Notes: generated by a model from the sequence alone, not told the origin. A stretch of DNA of 64,000 nt from CAVROP01 sp050008495 (GCA_050008495.1 JBEKMN010000004.1:164008-228007), one strand, 5' to 3'. Positions 50,314 to 59,206 are shown, numbered from the stretch's first letter. Program-made: numbers and translations.

Positions 50314-51645
50314 CTAACCTCCGTGGTCCGAATCTTCATTTGGGGCCCGGAGACTCAACGACTCAGGCCGGCGTAAAGCCACGGAGAGTTCCTCGAGGGA
50401 GTAGGGCTTGCCGATGAAACCTACGGCGCCTGCCAGGCGCGCCTCACGGACCACCTCGGCCGAGGTATAGCCCGAGGAGAGAATCACCTTAAGGCCCTGC
50501 TTGATTTCGCGTAGCCTCCGGCAGGTCTCCAAACCCGTGATGCCGGGCATGACCAGATCGAGTAACACGATGTCGATCTGGCCGGAGTGTGATTGAAAAA
50601 CCTCGCAGGCCTGTTGGCCGTCCGCGGCCGTAAGCACGTCATAGCCGAGCCTCGTCAGTCCCTCCCTGGTAAACGCCAGAACCATGGGCTCGTCGTCGAC
50701 GACCAGGACCGTTCCGCTCCCGGCCTCGAGTGAAGAACTTCGAGCTAAGCTACGTTGTTCCACGGGAGGAGCCTTCAGCGGCAGGTGGAGTGAAAATGTG
50801 GATCCCAGGCCAACCTCGCTTGCCACCTGCACGAACCCACCCGCACTGCTTGCCATTCCATACACCATCGATAGTCCCAGCCCTGAACCTTTGCCGGGTT
50901 CCTTGGTGGTGAAGAAGGGATCGAAGATCCGGCTCAACGCCTGCGGGGGCATGCCTACACCGGTGTCGCGAACGGTTATGCACGCATAACTACCCGGCAG
51001 GCAACGGCTGGGAAGCGGGGGCTCATTCTCGCGGTGCACTACCCGCGAACTCTCGAGCGTCAAAACTCCCCCCTCGGGCATGGCATCTCTGCCGTTAATG
51101 CACAGATTCAGGACCGCCTGCTCGAATAGCGCAGGGTTGGCGTCAACCCAAAGCGGACCGGACTGGCTGCGAGTTTGTACTTGAATGCGACGGTCGAAAG
51201 TGCTGGTGATGATCTTCACAACTCGACCCAGGACATCCCCTACACGAATGGGGAGTGCTTCTTGCTTTCGTTGCCGCGCCAGGCCAAGTAGCTGCCGGGT
51301 AAGTTCGGAGCCTCGCTGGGCGGATTGTTCGATCATTTTCACGAACTCGATCAGTGGATCAGAAGGAGCCAGGCGCAAGCGCACAATCGAGGCGAAGCCC
51401 AGAATGACGCCCAGCAGGTTATTGAAATCATGCGCTATACCGCCTGCCAGCGTGCCAAGCGCCTCGGTTCTCTGTGCCTGGAAGAGCTTTTCTTGGAGTT
51501 TGCAGTGCGCACATAACTCAGGCCGCTCCGGAGATGCCTTGCCAGAATCTCCAACCTGGCCAACCTGGCCGCCCGTGGAAGCCGCGGAAGGACAAATGTC
51601 GATGCAGGGATCGGCAAACGACACTTTGATTGTTTGTTCCGGCAT
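50314..51645 (-). CDS. Histidine kinase with C-terminal receiver domain
   Basis: From ATG 51645 the product has 443 residues. The N-terminus is cysteine-rich (PCIDICPSAAS, RPELCAHCKLQEKLFQAQR), a redox or metal motif of the sort seen before HisKA in soluble kinases. HisKA has LAGGIAHDFNNLLGVILG. HATPase has LNLCINGRDAMPEGG, VRDTGVGMPPQALSRIFDPF and GSGLGLSMVYGM. The receiver has VDDEPMVLAFTREGL and LLDLVMPGITGLE. No membrane segment. The gene ends 20 bases before the response regulator, so all three signalling genes probably form one operon. Confidence 0.92.
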   Translation of the reverse strand: MPEQTIKVSFADPCIDICPSAASTGGQVGQVGDSGKASPERPELCAHCKLQEKLFQAQRTEALGTLAGGIAHDFNNLLGVILGFASIVRLRLAPSDPLIEFVKMIEQSAQRGSELTRQLLGLARQRKQEALPIRVGDVLGRVVKIITSTFDRRIQVQTRSQSGPLWVDANPALFEQAVLNLCINGRDAMPEGGVLTLESSRVVHRENEPPLPSRCLPGSYACITVRDTGVGMPPQALSRIFDPFFTTKEPGKGSGLGLSMVYGMASSAGGFVQVASEVGLGSTFSLHLPLKAPPVEQRSLARSSSLEAGSGTVLVVDDEPMVLAFTREGLTRLGYDVLTAADGQQACEVFQSHSGQIDIVLLDLVMPGITGLETCRRLREIKQGLKVILSSGYTSAEVVREARLAGAVGFIGKPYSLEELSVALRRPESLSLRAPNEDSDHGG

Positions 51646-51797
51646 TCCAGACCTCAAGCTGTTTTTCGGCAAATCAGGCTTTAATCTTGAATGGGAGCCA
51701 GGACGTAGAACCGCTGCGGCGAAGCGCAAACCGTATTCTTACTTTCCCCGCAGTCAGTTCTTGCCTAACCCTCCTCAAGGGGAGGCCTGCCTGCCCC

Positions 51798-52163
51798 TCA
51801 ACCCTGGAATACGGACTTAATATACTTCTGGATTCGTTTGGCGTGCCCGCTCAGCTCTTGGACCACATGAGCCGGGCCTAGACGTACCAGTTTGGGAGAT
51901 TTCTCGCGAAGGATCTCCCACTCAATCGCCTGAAGAGGGTCCGGAAGTCTCTTCTCACGATAGCCATACCCCAGCACGTTAGCCCGGCAGAGAAGGTCAG
52001 CGATGCTCACCAACGCCACCAGATCGGGATAGAGTTTGCTCTGCTGGACATCATGGTGGTAACGAAGAACCTCGTTGAGGTGGTAAGGAAGCCGCCACAT
52101 CTCAGCCACCACGCTGCCACTGTCGCAATGCGTAAAACCCATTGAAAATGTGCTCGCGGGCCG
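51798..52163 (-). pseudogene. 3' half of an HDOD-domain gene
   Basis: The frame gives the C-terminal part of an HDOD protein: GFTHCDSGSVVAEMWRLPYH, VLRYHHDVQQSKLYPDLVAL, and ADLLCRANVLGYGY. The N-terminal half of the domain (LPTLPAVVQRLL region) is missing. Immediately upstream the frame changes to a FlgN-like sequence with no start codon. The reading from 52202 starts in the flgN-like DNA and has no ribosome site. Probably formed by a deletion joining flgN and the HDOD gene. Confidence 0.7.
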
Positions 52164-52287
52164 ATTCAACATCCATGCTGACCAATGATTGCCGGCAAAC
52201 AATCAATTCCTTGGCCATCAGGCGCAGGCTGGCGACGCGCCTCTTAAGCAGTTCGATGTAGGTCCGGGATTCGGGCTTTCTTATCGT
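52140..52287 (-). pseudogene. flgN: FlgN-like export chaperone, 5' fragment without start codon
   Basis: The minus-strand frame that begins after the stop at 52290-52288 reads ESRTYIELLKRRVASLRLMA and CRQSLVSMDVESAREHI, which is the pattern of FlgN/FliT-type helical chaperones. It would start ATA-AGA-AAG; a lost ATG (ATG to ATA) is possible. It breaks near 52140 into the HDOD remnant. Position fits, since flgN normally follows flgM. Confidence 0.5.
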
Positions 52288-52479
52288 TTAGACCGAAATA
52301 TCAAGAAGATGCTTAGGCGCAGTGTTCGCAGCTTCGTCATCCTCCTGATTAGTCTCCAACTCGAGACTCTGTACTGGAGGCCGGTTCTCCTGGTGACGAC
52401 GTGCTTCATGCGCCGGTGTCCGCCGCTCGTCTTCAGCGCGAGTGGACCCAGGAATGGGAGCGGTTGAGAACTCTTCCAT
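52288..52479 (-). CDS. Small hydrophilic protein between flgM and flgN
   Basis: A 63-residue protein is read from ATG 52479, seven bases after AGGAGGT, a very good ribosome site. The sequence is charged and unstructured (TRAEDERRTPAHEARRHQEN, ETNQEDDEAAN) and ends in a short hydrophobic tail (HLLDISV). No family is recognised; small disordered proteins of this kind occur in flagellar operons. It ends exactly where the flgN-like fragment begins. Confidence 0.5.
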   Translation of the reverse strand: MEEFSTAPIPGSTRAEDERRTPAHEARRHQENRPPVQSLELETNQEDDEAANTAPKHLLDISV

Positions 52480-52551
52480 GGGGCAACCTCCTGGCAACCT
52501 GTCACACCCGAGGGTCTCCAAGTCTGCGAGCACCGGATGTCGGGCCCTGCA

Positions 52552-52848
52552 TCACTCTCCGCCGAGCAAGTCGGAAGACATGGCTTGAGCAATCTGTTGG
52601 CCGGACACGTTGTAGCTGCCGGAAGTAATGGCTTTTTGGAGCGCAGCAACGCGGTCCTGTCTCAAGTCAGGCACTGCCGCCAGGTCAGCCTTAAGTTGTT
52701 GAACTTTTCCGCCATCCATCGACAACTGAGCTGAGTCCGGAGTGAGTGCTACGGTTGCACCCTGATTCAGGGCCGACGCGGAGCCAGTCTTGCCAACTCG
52801 TTGTGGCTCAACCTGTTGTGGGAATGTGAGGGGCGCATCAATCTTCAT
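52552..52848 (-). CDS. flgM: Anti-sigma-28 factor FlgM
   Basis: This 98-residue protein matches FlgM: a disordered N-terminal half (PLTFPQQVEPQRVG, TVALTPDSAQLS), then the sigma-28-binding helices VQQLKADLAAVPDLRQDRVA and KAITSGSYNVSGQQIAQAM. FlgM holds the flagellar sigma factor until export of the protein through a finished hook. No flagellar sigma factor gene is in the window. GGAGGAAAC precedes the ATG by about eleven bases. It looks intact although its neighbours are damaged. Confidence 0.88.
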   Translation of the reverse strand: MKIDAPLTFPQQVEPQRVGKTGSASALNQGATVALTPDSAQLSMDGGKVQQLKADLAAVPDLRQDRVAALQKAITSGSYNVSGQQIAQAMSSDLLGGE

Positions 52849-52954
52849 TTTGTTAAGTTTCCTCCAATCTCCATTCCCTTATCGGCAACCAGCCCAGGAA
52901 CTTTAACGGCGGGTGAGGAGGGTCGGTGATTGTTCGCAGAAGGGAGATTCCAGA

Positions 52955-53061
52955 CTACGACCCATCTTCTGCCAAATATCGGAAGTGGTTAACGATCATT
53001 CGTGCGATGCCCAAACCTCCCTTCTGCGCTATGGCTTCCGCGACGCCCTCGGTCCCCAGGC
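52955..53061 (-). pseudogene. flgJ: 3' remnant of flgJ (rod-binding domain)
   Basis: After the flgA stop, another frame reads EGVAEAIAQKGGLGIARMIV and then NHF, the end of the FlgJ rod-binding domain, closing in TAG at 52955-52957. The N-terminal part is missing and no start precedes it. flgH and flgI, which normally stand between flgA and flgJ, are absent. The remainder of 52858-53069 has no feature. Confidence 0.55.
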
Positions 53062-53069
53062 TACAAGGC

Positions 53070-54731
53070 TCAGGCGCGCATCTGGCCAGATAAGGTTATT
53101 CCCCGGTATTCTCCTGCCAACTCCGCTTGCAAAAGGCCCTTGCCGACCACTTCCGCCTTGAACACCCGCTGTGTGTCCAGATTCCTGACTCGAATGACCT
53201 GCCCTTGGGCGCCGGGTTCGAGCGGAGTAACCAGCGCGGTCATGCGCAGCGTCTGCGTTTCAACCGCCAATTTTGCCGGTTTTCCCTTGGTGACCAGAAT
53301 GATGGCTGGCGACGCCGCCGGCGGGGTAAACCTGGCCTTGTCCGCAGGGACACCGGACCGGCTGCCGATGAGCAAGCCCGCAAGACTCTCTTCCTCCGTC
53401 TTCGAAAGCCCCTCCGAGTTAAGGGGAAAATTGGCTGCTGGCCCGGCCTCCGCGTGACTCGACCACAACCGGCCCGCGGTCCGGGGCGGCTCCTCAACGG
53501 TTACGTAAGACGGCGAGACTTGCGGCTCGTTGGATGTCCATAAAACAGAACGAATCTGCCGCCGGACGCGATCAGGCTCCATCCGTTTGACCACGAGCCC
53601 GGGATCCTGCTTGGTCACAAACACCGTCGCCTGATAGCTGGGCGATCTCCGTGGAACCGCGCCCGTAGCGCTCAGTCCTTCTGCCGCCAAGAAGCTCTCG
53701 AGCACCGTCCAGATCTCATCAGGTGAAAGGCGGCGTTGCTTCGAAGAAACAATCAGACGCTCAGGGAGTTCGAGTCGTTCCCAGATAGAAGGAAACTCGC
53801 GCAGTTGCAGCTCGATTTGGTCTTTGGATAGGACCCGTTGGCAGGCTGGATCCGGCGAGTCTCCCAAGGCGATCCGAGCGCCTATTTGCTCCAAGTCGGC
53901 CGGAGCGTCTGGTGGAAGCAGATCCGAAAGTCTAATCGTCTCACCCTGCACCTCAGCGAATTTCGGAATGCGAATTCGAGGTTGAGGAGAGCTGGCCGCG
54001 CCCATCAGCGACGGGACCAAGAAAAGCGCCACAACTGCAAACTCCTGAACCACGTCGATGTTAGATTGTTCCAGCGTCCCTTGCTGGAGGGTGCCTAAAC
54101 CTCCTGCATCCCCTGGATTGCCCACCACCGGTTCGCCCGAGGCGGTTGTCGGCGTCAACAGGTTCTGGCCCACGCTCTGCAGCCCGCCCGGGTTGGGGAA
54201 AGTGGCTAGTTGAACGATCCCGACTTGCTGGGACTGCTGTTGGCCCGGTAGCGTAATGGACACCGTTCCATCCACGCCAACGGTGATGGTTTGGGCGTTG
54301 GAAGGAATGGTAATTGAGGGCTGCAAAGGATTGCCGTCCGCCGTTACGATGTTTCCCTGCTGATCCAACTGAAAGAAGCCGGAACGCGTGTAGGCGATCT
54401 GGCCGTCCGGTTGTTTGACTTGGAAAAACCCTTGACCTTGAATCATCAGGTCGAGAGGATTCCCCGTGTTCGTTCGGTCCCCTTGAGTCTGGAGAACTTC
54501 GGACGTGGCGGTGCGGGATCCCAATCCGATCTGGAGTCCCGATGAGAAGTTCGTTTGTTGGGTCGCAGCCGCCCCGGGCGTCACCAGGTCCTGATATAGA
54601 AGATCCTCAAATTGTGGTCTGCGGCCTCGAAAACCGGCCGTGCTGGCGTTGGCCAGATTGTTCGCTACATTGTCGAGGTTGTATTGTTGAGCGGTCGTGC
54701 CGCTGGCGGCAGTGTATAGAGCACGAAACAT
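53070..54731 (-). CDS. In-frame chimera of FlgG (lacking its end) and FlgA (lacking its start)
   Basis: One open frame of 553 codons starts at ATG 54731 behind GAGGAGAAGGA. Residues 1-230 are the distal rod protein FlgG (MFRALYTAASGTTAQQYNLD, NNLANASTAGFRGRR, GQGFFQVKQPDG). At about 54040 the FlgG end LEQSNIDVVQE passes directly to FAVVALFLVPSLMGAA, the signal-peptide region of FlgA. The rest is a FlgA P-ring chaperone (KFAEVQGETIRLSDLLP, APAIILVTKGKPAKLAVETQT, QVIRVRNLDTQRVFKAEVVG). About 32 C-terminal residues of FlgG and the FlgA start are lost. The fused protein cannot polymerise as a normal rod, because FlgG needs its terminal helix. It is best taken as a pseudogene product. Confidence 0.85.
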   Translation of the reverse strand: MFRALYTAASGTTAQQYNLDNVANNLANASTAGFRGRRPQFEDLLYQDLVTPGAAATQQTNFSSGLQIGLGSRTATSEVLQTQGDRTNTGNPLDLMIQGQGFFQVKQPDGQIAYTRSGFFQLDQQGNIVTADGNPLQPSITIPSNAQTITVGVDGTVSITLPGQQQSQQVGIVQLATFPNPGGLQSVGQNLLTPTTASGEPVVGNPGDAGGLGTLQQGTLEQSNIDVVQEFAVVALFLVPSLMGAASSPQPRIRIPKFAEVQGETIRLSDLLPPDAPADLEQIGARIALGDSPDPACQRVLSKDQIELQLREFPSIWERLELPERLIVSSKQRRLSPDEIWTVLESFLAAEGLSATGAVPRRSPSYQATVFVTKQDPGLVVKRMEPDRVRRQIRSVLWTSNEPQVSPSYVTVEEPPRTAGRLWSSHAEAGPAANFPLNSEGLSKTEEESLAGLLIGSRSGVPADKARFTPPAASPAIILVTKGKPAKLAVETQTLRMTALVTPLEPGAQGQVIRVRNLDTQRVFKAEVVGKGLLQAELAGEYRGITLSGQMRA

Positions 54732-54750
54732 TTCCTTCTCCTCATTCGGG

Positions 54751-55091
54751 TCATGCGACGTGCGGCAAGTCCTCCGCGGCGCTCTTATTGAATTCGTTAT
54801 GAAATATCGAAAGCGCCTGTTGCAGAAGCTGGGTTTGCCGGTGCGCTCCATAATTCCGGCCTGAACGTCGACCGTGGCGCCGCCCAGTACGCCGTAATTG
54901 TTGATGGCTTGATTCAATGAACTCAATGGCCTTGGGCTGGTGTTTCCAAGACTGGCGGTGAGTGACTTGTAGAACTCTCGTTGAGCCTTGTAGCCGGTCG
55001 TGTTGATGTTCGCCAGGTTGTTGGCGGCCGGTTCCAGGGCTCGAGTTTCCGCTGCCAACCCCGTAAATGCTGCGTAGAAGCCGCTGTCCAC
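54751..55091 (-). pseudogene. flgF: Proximal rod protein FlgF with internal deletion
   Basis: The GTG at 55091 follows GGAGACAAG. About 87 residues (SGFYAAFTGLAAETRALEP, NNLANINTTGYKAQREFY, GATVDVQAGIMERTGKP) are the FlgF start. At about 54828 the frame changes and the last 25 residues of a FlgF-type protein follow (LLQQALSIFHNEFNKSAAED), ending in TGA at 54751. About 130 residues are missing and the two parts are out of frame. The upstream portion of the long open reading (55092-55256) belongs to no recognised protein. Confidence 0.8.
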
Positions 55092-55343
55092 GTTTCTTGT
55101 CTCCGTGCAAGAACAGTGCAGCGGATCGGCCAAACCGCGAACGGCCGTATAACTCGTTGTGGTGCATGAACTTAAACGATTCTCCGGCATGCAGGATGGG
55201 TAAGGCGGGACGACTTCTGGCAAGGATTTGCCGGAAAACCAGGTTGCACTGGGCAAAGTCTTCCGGGGGTAAGCTGCTAGCCGGGTAGCGCTACGGTCTG
55301 TGCCGTGAAGATGGCACGTGACCGTTTCTCTTTCCCTTTCTTG

Positions 55344-56291
55344 CTAGCCAGCCACACGATAATCAATTTGCCCGGGAATGGACAATTGGTCGACAAACCA
55401 TGTTCCGTCTGGCTTCCTGCCGAATGCAACGGTGCCATGTTGTCCACCAGTCTCCATACTCCCGACGAATGTTCGGCCCGTATCGTTGAGCGATGCCTTC
55501 CATGTGAACTCGGCCGTCGCTTCGGTCTCTGTCGTGAGGCGTAAGGCCGTAACCCGTTCAACATCGATCCCGCCCCCCACAGCGAACAGCCCACCCTCAT
55601 CCCGTAGAAGTTGCTTCTGGAAGTCGGGAGCCCAGGAGTAGGTGTACCACTTCACATTGACTCTCTTTCCGCTGGCCGGGCCCTGCCACCTGACCTTAGT
55701 GCCGATGGGACAGTGGATCAGTTCCAGATAGGCAACGGAACCTTCCTCAACGTAGGCCCCAGCTTGGTCGCATGTTGTCCATCCCTCTCGCGACAATACT
55801 AATTTCCCGTCAGGTTGGACACTGCCCTGCACCCTGTAGCCGGATGTCTTCTGCCTACGTAGATCATCGAACCCCGTCACGCTGAACTCGCCAGCCAGAA
55901 CATTTGAATCCGGAGACATTTGCAAGCGGTACATACCAGTCCTAGGGCCGTCCAATGTACTCTCACGCTCAATAAAGGCGCCGGAAATCACTGGGTAGTT
56001 TTTTGTTTCGACCGATTGTGAAACCAGGTTTCTTTCAAGTAGTCTCTTGAGAGCAGCTTCATAATTATTGTGGGCAACCGAGGTCTTATAGTCTCTGAGC
56101 GTCATGACCATGAGCTGGCTCATATTGTTGACGCGTATCTTTAACGGCTGCTTCTCGAGTTTCCCTTGAATGAGACCCTTCGCGCTTGTTTCGTCGAGTT
56201 GCCTAACGGACGAAACAGAAGTGCAAGCCGCTGTCAGGAGTAAAACCGCGATCGCACACAGAGCCCCGGTGAATCGCGTAGTTGCATGCAT
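55344..56291 (-). CDS. Lipoprotein of unknown function
   Basis: From ATG 56291 (AGGGGGG seven bases upstream) the product has 315 residues. A signal with lipobox is clear: FTGALCAIAVLLLTAAC, cleaved before Cys. Next, a helical region (NNYEAALKRLLERNLVSQ) precedes beta-rich repeats (RSTLDGPRTG-type segment, SGYRVQGSVQPDGKLVL, GKRVNVKWYTYSW). No catalytic motif is visible. It adjoins the flagellar remnants but shows no link to them. An upstream ATG at 56321 is possible. Confidence 0.75.
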   Translation of the reverse strand: MHATTRFTGALCAIAVLLLTAACTSVSSVRQLDETSAKGLIQGKLEKQPLKIRVNNMSQLMVMTLRDYKTSVAHNNYEAALKRLLERNLVSQSVETKNYPVISGAFIERESTLDGPRTGMYRLQMSPDSNVLAGEFSVTGFDDLRRQKTSGYRVQGSVQPDGKLVLSREGWTTCDQAGAYVEEGSVAYLELIHCPIGTKVRWQGPASGKRVNVKWYTYSWAPDFQKQLLRDEGGLFAVGGGIDVERVTALRLTTETEATAEFTWKASLNDTGRTFVGSMETGGQHGTVAFGRKPDGTWFVDQLSIPGQIDYRVAG

Positions 56292-56710
56292 TCTGACACC
56301 CCCCTCTCGAAAGCCATTCATATCCGACACGCAACGCACGGAAGAGTTACCGAACCTGTACCTGACTGTAATGCACTGAGAGCTTTTACATCCGAACGCG
56401 CAAAAAAACAAGTGAAAAGAACGTAGTGGATAGAACGCGGTAGAGTTGCCAATTGTGGAACGCCCCGTTAATCAGCGTCTGCCATGACCAACAGGAGCAA
56501 AGTAGCGCGGACCACCGAATTTGTGGTCAGTTTCCCTTCAGTACCGCACGCCGAAATCGCCGCCTGGCGCACAGCGAAGCTGTGCGTTTCGTTGAGTGAT
56601 CCCGCCGGGTTGCGTCCTGCGCCAGCCCCGCAGCAGTGTAACAAGCGTCGACGGTCTTGAGTGAGGATCCAACGAACTACCAGCTATGCAAGTCCAATTT
56701 TATCCCTGTC
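56292..56710. other. Non-coding stretch, no gene recognised
   Basis: The stretch contains a CGCACAGC-GAA-GCTGTGCG hairpin (56570-56588) and a short GGACCACCG...GTGGTC inverted pair. No frame on either strand has both a start and a family pattern. Confidence 0.5.
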
Positions 56711-57643
56711 TCACCCCGATATCACGGCGATGGACAGTTCCAATAAATGCATAATCTCGGGAAACTCAAGCTCCAGGACCTTTGCGAGTTCGCTTTTTTC
56801 GGCGTCGGTCAAGCTCTGAGTGGAGTTATCGAGGAGGCTCTTGTAGACGTTTAGGTCGGCGAGTGCGATTCGAGAAGGCGCACCACCAACCCGTACCCCG
56901 TGCATCTGGCATACCAGATCGGCAGCGGCGACGATCTCCACCAGAGTCTGGTCGTACCTTGCGTCCTGAGGCCGATGGTGATACTCGAGGACCTCGACAA
57001 CCTGCGGCGCAAAGTTCCAACTGAGACCAATACACTTGCCCACCAGGCAGTGATCAACGCCGCTATATCGGCGCTCGAGCTCGACGGATTCTCCCCACGT
57101 GATGGCGCCTGGAGCGAGTTTGGGGTCTCGCGATCGCGCCGAGAGCAGGAGCAGAGGCAGAACCCCCAAGTCGTGGAGAAGCCCGGCCAGATACGCCTGC
57201 TCGGTCTCCAGGTAGCCGACACAGAATGCGCAGCGCTCACTCAGGGTCGCGGTCAACAAACTGTGCTGCCAGAAAGACTACAAATCCGCGGAAGATAGCA
57301 AGTTCCCCCAATGCTGGACCAGCGAACAGGTCAGCACCAGGGTCCTCAGCCGCTCCGTCCCCAAGAGTATGACAGCGTGTTCGATGTGCGAGACTCTCCC
57401 CCGCGGACCCAACATCGTCGAATTGCAGAGACGGATGACCTGCGCGGCGAGGCTAGGGTCAGTTCGAATAACCCGGCAGACCCGCCTCAGGTCCACTGGG
57501 ACACAACTCAATAGGGTAATGAGCTCAAAAATATAGGCGGGAAGAGTGGGAATGTCCTCCGCGAACATGGCGCGGACCCTGGCCTCTTGACTCTGTTCCT
57601 TCTCCAAACGCGCTGGTTCCGCTTGGTTGATCCCTGCCAGCAT
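56711..57643 (-). pseudogene. HDOD-domain protein with an in-frame TAG
   Basis: A 310-residue HDOD protein is readable from ATG 57643 (GAGAGG upstream) to 56711. Part one has DIPTLPAYIFELITLLSCVP, RVCRVIRTDPSLAAQVIRLC and VSHIEHAVILLGTERLRTLV. Part two has AYLAGLLHDLGVLPLLLLSA, DHCLVGKCIGLSWNFAPQVV, and ADLVCQMHGVRV. The only interruption is TAG at 57280-57278, between SSADL and SFWQHSLLTATL, in the same frame. All HDOD landmarks are present on both sides. It is a single nonsense mutation, an error, or, less likely, suppression. HDOD proteins act in signalling, often with flagellar or c-di-GMP control, and this gene lies beside the decayed flagellar locus. Confidence 0.8.
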
Positions 57644-57798
57644 GCCTGCCTCTCTTCTACAAGTCCATCGGCACGCAAAAGCAGGTCTTTAGGGTGGGGC
57701 GCCAGACGGTGGCGTGCAGTCCTCATCGCCTAGGGCGGCGTGACGGCAAACGGTTGTTTCTGATGAATCGGTTGGGGTAGAAACGAAACCAGTGGCGA

Positions 57799-58716
57799 TT
57801 AACCTTGCTTGGTTTTCTCACCCTGCAAAAGGCGATAGGCTTGGCTGCGAGAAATGCCGCGCGCTTTGGCAGCGGCCTTCAGAGCCGCGCGCTCATCGAG
57901 TCCGCGTTCGGCCACCAGTGTTTGGATCTCGGCCCGGATAGGCGATTCGGCAGGCCGGTCCTCTCCCGCCTCGGCGGCAGCCCCCACTAGGAGGGTTATT
58001 TCGCCTTTGATGGCTTTGCCTTTCAGCCGCTCTAACAGCACGGAGACCGTGCCACGCGAGAATTCTTCGTGGACCTTAGTCACTTCACGCGCCAAAACTA
58101 CCTCGCGCTCTCCCAGAATGTCCCGAAGATCGCGCAGCATTTCGAGGATGCGGTGGGGGGCCTCATAAAACACCAGCGTTTTCGTGGCCGTCTTGTTCTC
58201 TTCCAAGGCCCGCCGGCGAGCCGCTTTTTTGGCGGGGAGGAAACCGAGAAAACGAAACTTGTCCACCGGCAACCCCGAGGCAGCAAGAGCCGCCAGAAAG
58301 GCTGAGGCGCCGGGAACCGGGATCACCGGAATCGCGTGGCGAACTGCCAGGTGAACCAAGCGAAAGCCAGGATCGGATACCACGGGCATTCCCGCGTCGC
58401 TGACCAGGGCGATGTTTTCTCCCTCCGCCAACTTGATGACCAACTCCGGGGCGCGAGTCATCTCATTGTGCTCGTGGTAACTTAAGGTGGGCGTGTGAAT
58501 CTGATAGTGGTTGAGCAATTGTTGCGTGCGGCGCGTGTCCTCGCAAGCAATCAGATCCACCTCCTTGAGGATACGAATGGCGCGCAGAGTAATGTCCTCC
58601 AGATTCCCAATGGGTGTGCCGACTACAAAAAGCTTGCCCTTCGACCCGTTGGTGGAATCCTCCAGAGGATCCATCAGATCCGGCTTGGCGGAAGCAGAGG
58701 TTCGCGGCATAGGCAT
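57799..58716 (-). CDS. rsmI: 16S rRNA (cytidine(1402)-2'-O)-methyltransferase
   Basis: The 305-residue enzyme methylates the 2'-OH of C1402 in the decoding centre. GKLFVVGTPIGNLEDITLRA, CEDTRRTQQLLNHY, LVSDAGMPVVSDPGFRLV and VPGASAFLAALAASGLP match the tetrapyrrole-methylase fold of RsmI, as does FYEAPHRILEMLRDL. The start is either ATG at 58716 or 58710; neither has a ribosome site. The length is normal for the family with a short helical tail. Confidence 0.93.
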   Translation of the reverse strand: MPMPRTSASAKPDLMDPLEDSTNGSKGKLFVVGTPIGNLEDITLRAIRILKEVDLIACEDTRRTQQLLNHYQIHTPTLSYHEHNEMTRAPELVIKLAEGENIALVSDAGMPVVSDPGFRLVHLAVRHAIPVIPVPGASAFLAALAASGLPVDKFRFLGFLPAKKAARRRALEENKTATKTLVFYEAPHRILEMLRDLRDILGEREVVLAREVTKVHEEFSRGTVSVLLERLKGKAIKGEITLLVGAAAEAGEDRPAESPIRAEIQTLVAERGLDERAALKAAAKARGISRSQAYRLLQGEKTKQG

Positions 58717-58791
58717 CAAGTGTGCTCTATCGCTTCTAGTGTATCAACTCGTTCACACAATGACAACGGAGAGTTGGATGCCGGCGCGGCT

Positions 58792-58820
58792 TTGACGTGG
58801 CTGGAGGGTGCCGATATAAT
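58792..58820 (+). promoter_or_regulatory. Sigma-70 promoter of the zinc-ribbon gene
   Basis: TTGACG (58792-58797), 17 bases, TATAAT (58815-58820). This is one of the best promoter matches in the window. The start codon follows 31 bases after the -10 box, leaving room for AAGGAGG. Confidence 0.8.
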
Positions 58821-58851
58821 ACTTCAGTAGGGTTTTTGCAAGGAGGTCAAA

Positions 58852-59160
58852 TTGCCGCTTTACGAGTACGAGTGTACGCAGTGCGGAAAGCGCATCGAGA
58901 AAATCCAGAAGTTCTCTGATTCTCCCCTGACCACATGCGAGAAGTGTGGAGGCAAGCTGGAAAAGCTCATCTCGTCGTCAGCCATCCAGTTTAAGGGGAG
59001 CGGATGGTACGTGACGGACTATGCGCACAAGTCTTCTGCCCCGCCCTCGAGCAGCTCCTCAGAATCTGGCAATGGAGACAAGGAACCAGGTACCAAAGGC
59101 GCAAAGAAGGAAGAGTCGAAGAAATCCGCAGACAAGCCTGCGGCCGGCAAAGAATCCTGA
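58852..59160 (+). CDS. FmdB-type zinc ribbon protein
   Basis: The 102-residue protein begins at TTG 58852 behind AAGGAGG. LYEYECTQCGKRIEKIQKFS and LTTCEKCGGKLEKLISSSAI hold two Cys-x2-Cys pairs that form a zinc ribbon. GWYVTDYAHKS follows, then a low-complexity Ser/Glu/Lys tail. The family (FmdB, DUF35-like ribbon) is found next to many enzymes, and its role is unclear. A clear promoter lies just upstream. Confidence 0.92.
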   Translation: MPLYEYECTQCGKRIEKIQKFSDSPLTTCEKCGGKLEKLISSSAIQFKGSGWYVTDYAHKSSAPPSSSSSESGNGDKEPGTKGAKKEESKKSADKPAAGKES

Positions 59161-59206
59161 AGAGAAACAAGTCCGTTGTTCCGCCAGTCGCTCCGCCTGA
59201 TCTCTC

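Noticed and set aside
51798..52202. A complete 134-residue HDOD-like gene
   Set aside because: It lacks the first half of the domain, and the first residues are translated from flgN-like DNA in another frame.
54751..55167. 138-residue frame as a gene of its own
   Set aside because: Its first two thirds are out of frame with flgF; only the last 25 codons are FlgF-type sequence.
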